Origin: Gammaproteobacteria bacterium
Lineage (GTDB): Bacteria; Pseudomonadota; Gammaproteobacteria; Pseudomonadales; Azotimanducaceae_A
Direction: 5' to 3'
Assembly (NCBI GenBank): GCA_026713405.1
Contig: JAPOON010000052.1
Location: forward strand, 1 to 12,002
DNA: 12,002 nucleotides
The position numbers and the translations under genes were made by a program. Below, piece by piece: positions 1 to 6,313 of the stretch (within the stretch, counting starts at the first letter, position 1; each line of letters begins with the position of its first letter). The notes under the pieces are model-generated. The model worked only from the letters and a program-made list of their open reading frames with translations, had not been told where the DNA came from and made no database searches.

Positions 1-92
1 CCGGTAATCACGATCAGTTTATCCCGGGGAATCTCCAGATCGATGTTGGCGAGATTGTGCGTCCGCGCCCCGCGGACGGATATGGTGTCCAA
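1..92 (-). CDS. uvrA: UvrA, excinuclease ABC subunit A (N-terminal fragment, runs off the left edge)
   Basis: Reading leftward from 92, the frame gives [14 protein letters not shown], then [16 protein letters not shown]. This is the characteristic UvrA N-terminus leading into the first Walker A loop, which lies beyond the window. UvrA is the damage-recognition ATPase of nucleotide excision repair and acts in the cytoplasm with UvrB. The start is TTG at 90-92: no ATG or GTG occurs in frame between it and the upstream in-frame stop, and homologues begin at this residue. Only about 30 codons are present, so the ATPase and zinc modules cannot be checked. The LonN-domain gene lies upstream on the same strand, 166 bp away. 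Confidence 0.93.
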   Translation of the reverse strand, partial: MDTISVRGARTHNLANIDLEIPRDKLIVIT

Positions 93-128
93 TGCCCAGG
101 CTACCAGATGTGCAGGACCAAACAGGAA

Positions 129-157
129 AAACTAAACGGTCCTTGCGCCGGGGGCAA
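129..157 (-). promoter_or_regulatory. Possible sigma70-type promoter for uvrA
   Basis: On the minus strand TTGCCC (152-157) is followed after exactly 17 bp by TAGTTT (129-134), about 37 bases before the uvrA TTG codon. The match to consensus is only moderate (4/6 and 3/6), but spacing and position fit. A degenerate LexA-like sequence lies just downstream at 110-125. This is an inference from pattern alone. Confidence 0.3.
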
Positions 158-258
158 GCGATGACTGCGCATCCGTTCGCGTCGGTTTACTGCTTTCTCG
201 TCGGGCAGGGGTATTGCCCCATCAGTCTGCAAGCCCTTGGATACCATTCGCGACGGAT

Positions 259-861
259 TCAGGCGCTCAGCTTGCGCACCAGCCGATCGAGCGCCGCCAG
301 TCGCTCGTCGGGTCGTTCCAGTTCCAGCAGGCTCTGCTTGACCTCCGGCTCGATGGGCAGCAGTTCCGCCAATCGCCAGCCCAGGTCACGGGCATCGGCG
401 AAGTCGATCTCGAGATCGAGCTTTTCGATCATCGGATGCTTCAGCAGTTGTCTCAGAAGATCGAGAAGGGGCCCGTGCGCGACCGTCGTCATTCCAGAGG
501 GCTCCTCGGGCAGGCGCTCGACGCGGCCCATGAGCAGGTGGTTCTGCAGTTCCCAGGTTTCGTGAACGCGGAACTTTCGGCCGCCCCGGGCGAGGATGCC
601 CAACATGCCCGCCTCAAGCTGATTGAAGTCGACGATCGTCGCTTCGGTGCCTACTTCGAAGATCTCGGGTTGCTCGTCGTCCGAGCTCAGGCGGGCGTCC
701 CGCCCCTGCCGGATCAGCACGACGCCGAAGGGAGCGCTCTCCCGCATGCAGTCGCCGATCATGTCCATGTAGCGCGGCTCGAAGATCCTGAGTGGCAGCC
801 GACCGCCGTTGAACAGCACGGTGCGCAGCGGAAAAAGGGGAATTTCCCGGAGGTCGTTCAT
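259..861 (-). CDS. Stand-alone Lon N-terminal (substrate-binding) domain protein
   Basis: This 200-residue protein corresponds to the LonN/PUA-like domain of Lon protease without the AAA+ and peptidase domains. Visible family signatures are PLFPL (8-12), LPLRIFEPRY (22-31), the FGVVLI strand (45-50), GTEATI (71-76), the G-x-KFRV strand (94-99) and a helical C-terminus with AELLP and KQSLLE (165-181). Free-standing LonN proteins are common in proteobacteria; their function is not established, and they are thought to bind polypeptides. ATG at 859-861 is chosen because homologues start just before the LPLFPL strand; the ribosome-binding site is weak. It is divergent from uppP and upstream of uvrA. 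It is not a truncated lon: length and both ends fit the stand-alone family. Confidence 0.92.
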   Translation of the reverse strand: MNDLREIPLFPLRTVLFNGGRLPLRIFEPRYMDMIGDCMRESAPFGVVLIRQGRDARLSSDDEQPEIFEVGTEATIVDFNQLEAGMLGILARGGRKFRVHETWELQNHLLMGRVERLPEEPSGMTTVAHGPLLDLLRQLLKHPMIEKLDLEIDFADARDLGWRLAELLPIEPEVKQSLLELERPDERLAALDRLVRKLSA

Positions 862-929
862 ACGGCGACTTTATCACCGATGTACCGGCGTTCTTTCCCC
901 TGCATCGGTTCGGCCCACCCGGCCGCCCC

Positions 930-935
930 TATAAT
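930..935 (+). promoter_or_regulatory. -10 box (TATAAT) of the uppP promoter
   Basis: A perfect TATAAT hexamer lies 31 bp before the uppP TTG start, in the gap between divergent genes. No convincing -35 hexamer is seen at 16-18 bp spacing (the region around 907-913 is GC-rich), so an activator or alternative contacts may be needed. It would give a leader of about 25 bases containing the GGGGA Shine-Dalgarno at 952-956. Confidence 0.5.
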
Positions 936-966
936 GGCCGGTACAGGCGACGGGGACTAACACCAT

Positions 967-1764
967 TTGGACCTGATTCAAACCATATTGCTGGCGCTGG
1001 TGCAGGGTGTCACCGAGTTCCTGCCCATATCCAGTTCGGCGCACCTCATACTGCCTTCGGAACTGGCGGGTTGGCCGGATCAGGGCCTCGAGTTCGATAT
1101 CGCCGTGCATCTCGGATCGCTGGCGGGCGTGCTGGCGTACTTTCGCCGGGACTGCCGCGCCTTCGCCGTCAGCGGCTGGCGATACCTTTATCACCGCCGG
1201 CGCGACGAGAATCTGGACCTGTTGCTCAAGATCGCCGCGGCGACTGCGCCCATTGCCATCGCCGGCTACGGCCTGTACGAGACGGTCCAATTGCGGCTCA
1301 GAACCATCGAGTTCATAGCGGCAGCGACCATCTGCTTCGGGCTCCTGCTCTGGTGGGCAGATAGGAGGCGCGGCGAGGGCGATACGTTGAGTTGGCGCAA
1401 CGCGCTGCTGATCGGAGCCGCCCAGGTTCTCGCCCTGGTGCCGGGCACCTCCCGGTCGGGCATCGTCATATCGGCGGCGCTGCTGCTGGGCCTCTCGCGA
1501 ATCATGGCGGCGCGGGTCGCCTTTCTGCTGGCCATTCCCGCCATCGCGGGCGCTGCGCTGCTGGCAGGCCTGCAGATTCCGGCGGTGACCGAATCCGCGG
1601 CCCGGCCTCTCGACATGGCTGTCGGCGCCCTGGTGGCGGCTCTGAGCGCCTGGCTCTGCGTGCACTTCTTCCTCGCGCTGGTGGAGCGTACCGGCATGTT
1701 GCCCTATGTCATCTACCGCCTGATACTGGGCCTGGTTCTGATCGGCGTGGCGGTGGCAACATGA
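967..1764 (+). CDS. uppP: Undecaprenyl-diphosphatase UppP (BacA family)
   Basis: This integral membrane enzyme dephosphorylates undecaprenyl diphosphate to the monophosphate, recycling the lipid carrier for peptidoglycan and other envelope polymers; overproduction gives bacitracin resistance in known members. The 265-residue length is typical. The two signature regions are present: Q13-x-x-x-E17 followed by FLPISSSAH (18-26), with the conserved His at 26, and PGTSRSG (159-165), with the catalytic-site Arg at 163. Several hydrophobic segments fill the rest. The start is TTG at 967-969, directly before the conserved DLIQTILLALVQG helix, with GGGGA at 952-956 as ribosome-binding site. The stop overlaps the ATG of the next gene (ATGA, 1761-1764), so the two are probably translationally coupled. 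Confidence 0.97.
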   Translation: MDLIQTILLALVQGVTEFLPISSSAHLILPSELAGWPDQGLEFDIAVHLGSLAGVLAYFRRDCRAFAVSGWRYLYHRRRDENLDLLLKIAAATAPIAIAGYGLYETVQLRLRTIEFIAAATICFGLLLWWADRRRGEGDTLSWRNALLIGAAQVLALVPGTSRSGIVISAALLLGLSRIMAARVAFLLAIPAIAGAALLAGLQIPAVTESAARPLDMAVGALVAALSAWLCVHFFLALVERTGMLPYVIYRLILGLVLIGVAVAT

Positions 1765-3623
1765 AACGGACTCCGTTGGTACTGACCGTGCTGCTTTGCG
1801 CAGCCTGGTTTTCGGCGGCCCAGGCCAGAACCGCCAAACCCATCCTGCACGGCCAGCACTGGATCGCGATTACCGCCAAGCCCCTGGCCGCGACAGCGGG
1901 CGCCAGGATGTTCGAGCAGGGCGGCAATGCCGTAGATGCCACCTGTGCAATGCTCGCCGCCACCGCCACCATGTGGGACGTGCTCGGCTGGGGCGGGGAG
2001 ACCCAGGCGCTGATCTATCACCCGGGTGAGAAGAAGGTGATCGGCGTCAATGCGCTCGGCGGCGCGCCGAGCGGCGCCACCGTGGAATTCTTCAAGCAGC
2101 GCGGCATGGCGCACCCGCCGGAATACGGGCCGTTGGCAGCGGTGGTGCCCGGCACCCCGGGCGGCCTGATGGTCATGCTTGCCCGGTACGGTCGCCTGTC
2201 CCTGGCCGAGGTGCTGGCGCCGGCCATCCGCATGGCCGAGGGCTATCCCATGGAAGCCGCGGCCGCGGATTCAATCGAAAGAATGAAGGAAATCATCCGC
2301 CAGTGGCCGGAGTCGAGAAAAGTCTTTCTCGTCCATGAAGGCGAACAGCGGGAGGCGCCGCGTGCCGGGGAAGTCTTCCGGCAGCCAGCCCTGAAGGCGA
2401 CGCTCGAGAAGCTGGTGGAGGCGGAGACCAAGGCCCTGGAACGCGGGATGAGCCGGGCGGACGCCATCGGAGAGGCGTACAGGCGTTTCTACACCGGGGA
2501 CATCGCCCGCGAGTTCGTGCGCGGCTCCAGGGAACTCGGCGGGCTGCACACCCTGGAGGATCTCGCGGGCTGGCAGGTCTACCTGGAGGAACCGGTCACC
2601 ACCAGCTACAAGGGCATCGACGTCTACAAGCTGACGACCTGGGTACAGGGCCCGGTCATGCTGCAGGCCCTGAACATGCTGGAATTGTTCGATCTCAAGT
2701 CGATGGGCTACAACAGTGCGCGATACGTTCATACGCTCTACCAGGTGATTTCGCTGGCGATGGCGGACCGCGACTTCTACTACGGCGATCCGTACTTTCC
2801 CCCGGAAGAGCCCATCGAAGGGCTGCTCTCGAAGCGCTACGCCGCCGAGCGCGCGCGGCTCATCGACCTGACGCGCAACGACCCCGCCATCAAGCCGGGC
2901 GACCCCTATCGCTTCCAGCAGGGGGACAACCCGTTTCTCGATGCCCTGGAGCGGTGGACCAATGTGCCGCAGCCCGGCGGTCTCACCCCTCCCTGGCAGC
3001 TCGCGGAGGTCGACTTCGAGGCGTTCGAGGCCAGCTTCGGCGCGGGCACCACCTCGATCCAGGCAGCGGACGCCGAGGGCTGGGTGGTTTCCGTCACTCC
3101 CTCGGGCGGCTGGATTCCGGCGACCATCGCCGGCAACACGGGCATCGGCATGAGCCAGCGCATGCAGAGCTTCGTACTCGATGCGGATCAGAACCCCTAC
3201 AACGTCGTGGCTCCGGGCAAACGGCCCCGGGCAACCCTGACACCGGGCATCGCGCTGAAGAACGGAGAGCCGTATCTTTCGTTCGCAGTTCAGGGCGGGG
3301 ACATCCAGGATCAGGTGCTCCTGCAGTTTTTCCTGAACATGGTGGAGTTCGGCATGAACGTTCAGGAAGCGGTAGAGGCGCCCAATATCACGAGTTACCA
3401 GTTGCGCAACTCCTTTGCGGACCACCGGGCACAGCCGGGACGCATATTGCTGAACGAGGCGACGCCACCCTGGGTGCGCAAGGAACTTGAGGCGATGGGC
3501 TACGACCCGGTCTATCGCGACCGGACCTCCGGGCCCATCAACGCGATCCTGTTCGACCGGGAGCAGGGGACCTTCCAGGGCGGGGCGAGCGACTTCGGCG
3601 ATGACTACGGCATAGCCTGGTAG
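1761..3623 (+). CDS. Secreted gamma-glutamyltransferase-family protein (Ntn hydrolase), atypical substrate site
   Basis: The 620-residue protein has a Sec signal peptide (KR, hydrophobic 5-20, AQA cleavage after about residue 22), so it is periplasmic. The GGT fold is recognisable from FEQGGNAVDAT (51-61), VPGTPGGL (129-136), the T430-T431 autoprocessing site in GAGTTS, SVTPSGG (444-450), GKRPRATLTPG (486-496), QGGD (511-514) and the C-terminal end GDDYGIAW. Family knowledge: the precursor self-cleaves before the first Thr, which becomes the N-terminal nucleophile of the small subunit. Differences from classical GGT: TTS replaces TTH, the glutamate-binding Arg after the IxGR-like strand is absent (V-N-A-L-G-G-A-P at 96-103), and the Ser-Ser after KRP is Ala-Thr. 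It may hydrolyse an amide other than glutathione. The start is the ATG overlapping the uppP stop. Confidence 0.9.
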   Translation: MKRTPLVLTVLLCAAWFSAAQARTAKPILHGQHWIAITAKPLAATAGARMFEQGGNAVDATCAMLAATATMWDVLGWGGETQALIYHPGEKKVIGVNALGGAPSGATVEFFKQRGMAHPPEYGPLAAVVPGTPGGLMVMLARYGRLSLAEVLAPAIRMAEGYPMEAAAADSIERMKEIIRQWPESRKVFLVHEGEQREAPRAGEVFRQPALKATLEKLVEAETKALERGMSRADAIGEAYRRFYTGDIAREFVRGSRELGGLHTLEDLAGWQVYLEEPVTTSYKGIDVYKLTTWVQGPVMLQALNMLELFDLKSMGYNSARYVHTLYQVISLAMADRDFYYGDPYFPPEEPIEGLLSKRYAAERARLIDLTRNDPAIKPGDPYRFQQGDNPFLDALERWTNVPQPGGLTPPWQLAEVDFEAFEASFGAGTTSIQAADAEGWVVSVTPSGGWIPATIAGNTGIGMSQRMQSFVLDADQNPYNVVAPGKRPRATLTPGIALKNGEPYLSFAVQGGDIQDQVLLQFFLNMVEFGMNVQEAVEAPNITSYQLRNSFADHRAQPGRILLNEATPPWVRKELEAMGYDPVYRDRTSGPINAILFDREQGTFQGGASDFGDDYGIAW

Positions 3624-3629
3624 GCGCCG

Positions 3630-3644
3630 CGGCGAAAGTCGCCG
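3630..3644. other. Short hairpin just after the GGT-family gene; possible weak terminator
   Basis: Six bases, CGGCGA, pair with TCGCCG across a three-base loop (AAG), starting seven bases after the TAG stop. There is no T-tract on either strand, so it is not a textbook intrinsic terminator; it may protect the mRNA 3' end or be chance in GC-rich DNA. Confidence 0.2.
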
Positions 3645-3767
3645 GCCGGTCACGACGGTTGGCGAAATTCGCTGGCGCCGGATTCAGCGACAGGACGGGC
3701 CTGGCGGTCTTTCTCGACAGGGTGCTCCGGGGCGGCGTAACATCGTGGACGTGGTTGGGGGAACACC

Positions 3768-4571
3768 ATGAGCAAGGGCAAAAGGGGGCCCGGACAGATT
3801 GCCGACGAGGCCTATCGCAAGGAGTTGTTCCGCCTGCAACTCGAACTGGTCAAGTTGCAGGCCTGGATCAAGCACGAGGGGCTCAAGGTCGTCGTGGTGT
3901 TCGAGGGGCGCGACGCAGCCGGCAAGGGCGGTGTCATCAAGCGCATCACCCAGTACCTGAGCCCGCGGGTCTGTCGCGTCGTGGCCCTGCCGGCACCGAC
4001 GGAACGCGAAACCACCCAATGGTATTTCCAGCGTTACGTTGCGCACCTGCCGGCGGCCGGAGAAATGGTGCTGTTCCACCGAAGCTGGTACAACCGGGCC
4101 GGGGTCGAGCGGGTGATGGAATTCTGCACCGATCGGGAATACCGGGAGTTCCTGCGTTCCTGCCCGGAATTCGAACGCATGCTGGTGCGCTCCGACATCA
4201 TCCTGATCAAGTACTGGTTCTCGGTTTCCGACGAGGAGCAGGAGCGGCGGTTTCGCGCCCGCATCGAAGAGCCCCACAAGCGTTGGAAACTGAGCCCGAT
4301 GGACATGGAATCGCGCACGCGCTGGGTCGAGTATTCCAGGGCCAAGGACGAGATGTTCGCCCACTGCGACATCAAGCAGGCGCCCTGGTACGTGGTAAAC
4401 GCCGATATCAAGAAGCACGCCCGGCTTAACTGCATCCGCCACCTGCTGGACCTGATTCCGTATGAGGACCTTACGCCGGAACCCGTAAACCTGCCGAAGC
4501 GCAGGAGCGGCAAGGGGTATGTTCGCCCGCCAATTTCAGATCAGACGTTTACGCCCGACTACTATCCCTGA
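3768..4571 (+). CDS. ppk2: Polyphosphate kinase 2 family protein (single domain)
   Basis: PPK2 enzymes reversibly move phosphate between polyphosphate and nucleoside di- or monophosphates in the cytoplasm. This 267-residue single-domain protein shows Walker A GRDAAGKGG (47-55), RVVALPAPTERE (70-81), WYFQRYVAHLPAAGEMVLF (85-103), the Walker B-region motif HRSWYNRAGVE (104-114) and the lid-like ERRFRARIEEPHKRWKLSPMDMESRTRW (159-186). The length fits the short one-domain classes. The residue before RSWYNR is His, where Asp is usual in members I know. ATG at 3768 has a strong Shine-Dalgarno, GGGGGA at 3757-3762. Nucleotide preference (ADP, GDP or AMP) cannot be decided by eye. It stands alone, with 144 bp upstream; no ppk1 or ppx is visible nearby. 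Confidence 0.95.
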   Translation: MSKGKRGPGQIADEAYRKELFRLQLELVKLQAWIKHEGLKVVVVFEGRDAAGKGGVIKRITQYLSPRVCRVVALPAPTERETTQWYFQRYVAHLPAAGEMVLFHRSWYNRAGVERVMEFCTDREYREFLRSCPEFERMLVRSDIILIKYWFSVSDEEQERRFRARIEEPHKRWKLSPMDMESRTRWVEYSRAKDEMFAHCDIKQAPWYVVNADIKKHARLNCIRHLLDLIPYEDLTPEPVNLPKRRSGKGYVRPPISDQTFTPDYYP

Positions 4572-4615
4572 CGTTGCGACCTGCCGACCCGGGAAAAAGG
4601 TGGCGGCTCCTCCCG

Positions 4616-4873
4616 TTAACTTGACGGATCTTCAGTTCCCTTGGCGAGCGGCGTCCACTCCGTGCGGCTGAGGTAGCCTTCGACCAAGGCCAGGCGCTCT
4701 CGAATTGCAGCCTGGCCTTCCTGCAGATTCTCGATTCTGGTTTCCAGCGCTGAATCGCCCCTTTCAATCTTGCCGTCCAGCCAGACGGCCTGGCCAAGGA
4801 CAGTAATGCCGACCGCGACGATTGCCCAGAACTCCGGGCTCAGCTTGCGGGAGGCCGCGATTTCGTCAGCCAT
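4616..4873 (-). CDS. Small hypothetical membrane-anchored coiled-coil protein
   Basis: I do not recognise this 85-residue protein. It has a polar N-terminus (1-14), one hydrophobic segment (15-32, FWAIVAVGITVLGQAVWL), then a charged heptad-like helix (about 35-68) and a polar tail. With few positive charges before the segment and K35/R38 after it, the topology is uncertain. The architecture resembles small inner-membrane scaffold or XhlA-type proteins, but no family call is justified. A GGAG lies about 12 bases before the ATG (4871-4873). No other frame here looks more protein-like, and it fills the gap between ppk2 and ssb. It could be co-transcribed downstream of ssb (77-bp gap, same strand). 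Confidence 0.6.
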   Translation of the reverse strand: MADEIAASRKLSPEFWAIVAVGITVLGQAVWLDGKIERGDSALETRIENLQEGQAAIRERLALVEGYLSRTEWTPLAKGTEDPSS

Positions 4874-4950
4874 TACCGGAGTCTCCGCGGCTGATCACAC
4901 CGTCACTCAAGCAACGTGGAGGTGCTGGATGCGTTTGGATCGGGTGTGGG

Positions 4951-5412
4951 CTAGAACGGAATGTCGTCGTCGAAATCATCGTCGTCGCTGATGGTGGGAG
5001 CATTGGCGGCGGGCTGGTTTTCCGCCGGGGCGGGCGCGCCGCGTTGCTCGAAACCGGAAGGCGCTCCACCATTGCTGCCGCGGCTGTCGAGCATCTGGAA
5101 ATCTCTTGCGATGACTTCAGTGCGGTAGCGCTTCTGCCCGTCCTGCTCCCAGCTCGATGTACTCAGGCTGCCCTCGATATAAACTTTCGAGCCTTTCCTG
5201 AGATATTGTCCGGCGGTTTCGGCCAGCCTGGAAAAGCAGACGACGTTGTGCCATTCGGTGCGTTCCTGCTGCTCACCGCTCTGCCGGTCTCGCCAGGAGT
5301 CGCTGGTGGCGACGCTGAACTTGGTAACGGCGTTGCCCGCCTGGGAGTACCTGGTCTCCGGATCCCGGCCGAGGTTGCCGATCAGGATGACCTTGTTGAT
5401 TCCCCGCGCCAT
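4951..5412 (-). CDS. ssb: Single-stranded DNA-binding protein SSB
   Basis: SSB coats single-stranded DNA during replication, recombination and repair and recruits partners through its C-terminal tip. The 153-residue protein has the OB fold (1 to about 108, beginning [19 protein letters not shown]), the stacking aromatics W40, W54, F60 and W88 at the same numbers as in E. coli SSB, a Gly/Pro/Gln/Ala-rich linker (about 110-140) and the acidic tip [11 protein letters not shown] (143-153). ATG at 5410-5412 is chosen because homologues start MARG-x-NKVIL and GGGAAA precedes it by a few bases; an in-frame ATG ten codons upstream (5440-5442) is possible but adds a non-conserved extension. ssb is divergent from nadD here, not paired with uvrA as in E. 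coli. Confidence 0.98.
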   Translation of the reverse strand: MARGINKVILIGNLGRDPETRYSQAGNAVTKFSVATSDSWRDRQSGEQQERTEWHNVVCFSRLAETAGQYLRKGSKVYIEGSLSTSSWEQDGQKRYRTEVIARDFQMLDSRGSNGGAPSGFEQRGAPAPAENQPAANAPTISDDDDFDDDIPF

Positions 5413-5574
5413 GAGCTTTCCCGCAACAGTTCTGGTGGCCATGAAGTTTATCCGAATGCCTTTTCGTTGCCCATGGCGAGGACCCTGTATCCGGCTGCGA
5501 AATGACCCGATGCCGCTGTGAGAAGATCGCCTCCTGGCCGGCTTTCCGAACGCGGCTGAAACATCTCCTTGACG

Positions 5575-5600
5575 GCCATCCCCTATAGCCATCCCCTATA
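5575..5600. repeat. Perfect 13-bp tandem duplication in the ssb/nadD intergenic region
   Basis: The unit GCCATCCCCTATA occurs at 5575-5587 and again, without a gap or mismatch, at 5588-5600. Each copy ends in TATA; the second runs into AT, completing a TATAAT. A TTGACG lies directly before the first copy (5569-5574). It looks like slipped-strand duplication within a promoter. Confidence 0.9.
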
Positions 5601-5602
5601 AT
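5597..5602 (+). promoter_or_regulatory. -10 box (TATAAT) for the nadD-rsfS-mrdA operon
   Basis: A perfect TATAAT sits about 85 bp before the nadD TTG codon. The best -35 hexamer, TTGACG (5569-5574), is 22 bp away, longer than the usual 16-18 bp, because the 13-bp duplication lies between. Either another -35 is used, or the duplication has weakened this promoter. The inferred transcript would carry a roughly 80-base leader including a short reading frame at 5634-5690. Confidence 0.45.
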
Positions 5603-5633
5603 CGCTCTACTTCGATTCCAGGGCGTCGACCAC

Positions 5634-5690
5634 ATGATCACGGCAACTGCAGACCACCCGGGCACCGCCGGCGAGGTTCGCCGGCGTTGA
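5634..5690 (+). CDS. Possible 18-codon leader reading frame overlapping the nadD start
   Basis: ATG at 5634 opens a frame reading MITATADHPGTAGEVRRR and ending in TGA at 5688-5690, which overlaps the nadD TTG codon (5687-5689) as TTGA. The overlap would let terminating ribosomes restart on nadD, which otherwise has a weak start. Its own Shine-Dalgarno is poor and the peptide has no recognisable features, so this may be chance. Confidence 0.25.
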   Translation: MITATADHPGTAGEVRRR

Positions 5691-6313
5691 TCTGCCTGTT
5701 CGGCGGAACCTTCGACCCGGTGCACAACGGCCACCTGCACGCGGCCCGCATCGCGGCGAGCCACCTGTCGTGCCGCACCCGCCTGGTTCTTGCGGCGCGG
5801 CCGCCGCACCGCCCCCCTCCATCGGCGTCCCCGGAGGACCGCTGGGCGATGCTGAAGAGCGCTTGTGCCGGGGTGCCGGAACTGATTCCCGACGACAGCG
5901 AAATCAGCAGCCCTGACGACGGCTTTACGGTGGATACGCTCGACCGGGTCCGCCGGCGGTACCCCGACCGGCCGGTATTCTGGGTGATCGGCATGGATGC
6001 GTTTCGTTACCTGCGCACCTGGCATCGGTGGCGCGAGGTCTTCGACCTGGCTCACCTCCTGCTGCTGAATCGACCGGGCTCCGACCTCGATGCGCCGACG
6101 CGGGCAATCTACGAGAGATTCCGCCTGGATGGGACGCCGTCTTCCCTCGCGGGCGGCATTCTCAGGGTCGACGCCCCGATGCTGGATGTTTCCGCTTCCG
6201 GCATCCGCAAGTCCCTGGCGGAAGACCGCCCGGTTTCCCATTTGCTCCCGTACGGGGTGCAAGCCTATATTAGGCAGCACGGACTCTATGTCGGAGACAG
6301 GGCAACTGCATAG
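5687..6313 (+). CDS. nadD: Nicotinate-nucleotide adenylyltransferase NadD
   Basis: NadD adenylates nicotinate mononucleotide with ATP to deamido-NAD in the cytoplasmic NAD pathway. The 208-residue protein begins with the nucleotidyltransferase signature GGTFDPVHNGH (6-16), followed by the PPHRP loop (39-43), VIGMDAFRYLRTWHRW (100-115) and the second nucleotide-binding motif SASGIR (169-174), all expected for NadD. TTG at 5687-5689 is the start because no ATG, GTG or TTG precedes it in frame and the FGGTFDP strand begins three codons later; GAGG at 5673-5676 may be the ribosome-binding site. It overlaps rsfS by 26 bases. The lptE-holA genes that often precede nadD are absent here; ssb lies upstream in divergent orientation. 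Confidence 0.96.
   Translation: MICLFGGTFDPVHNGHLHAARIAASHLSCRTRLVLAARPPHRPPPSASPEDRWAMLKSACAGVPELIPDDSEISSPDDGFTVDTLDRVRRRYPDRPVFWVIGMDAFRYLRTWHRWREVFDLAHLLLLNRPGSDLDAPTRAIYERFRLDGTPSSLAGGILRVDAPMLDVSASGIRKSLAEDRPVSHLLPYGVQAYIRQHGLYVGDRATA

Noticed and set aside
192..225. Terminator after the LonN gene (GGGG-TATTG-CCCC near 208-220)
   Set aside because: The stem is only four base pairs, has no T-tract on the minus strand, and is likely chance.
214..960. A 248-codon plus-strand frame opposite the LonN-domain gene
   Set aside because: The minus-strand frame has strong LonN motifs; this frame shows no domain and runs across the divergent promoter region.
2271..3653. A 460-codon open frame antisense to the GGT-family gene
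   Set aside because: It lies opposite a gene with clear family motifs; long antisense frames are expected in GC-rich coding DNA, and the translation has no recognisable domain.
3662..3672. 11-bp palindrome GCGAAATTCGC upstream of ppk2 as an operator
   Set aside because: It is isolated, short and not placed over a recognisable promoter; chance is sufficient.
5440..5592. Longer SSB reading frame with an N-terminal extension starting at 5592 or 5442
   Set aside because: Homologues begin MARG-x-NKVIL; the upstream residues are not conserved-looking and the better Shine-Dalgarno (GGGAAA) precedes 5412.
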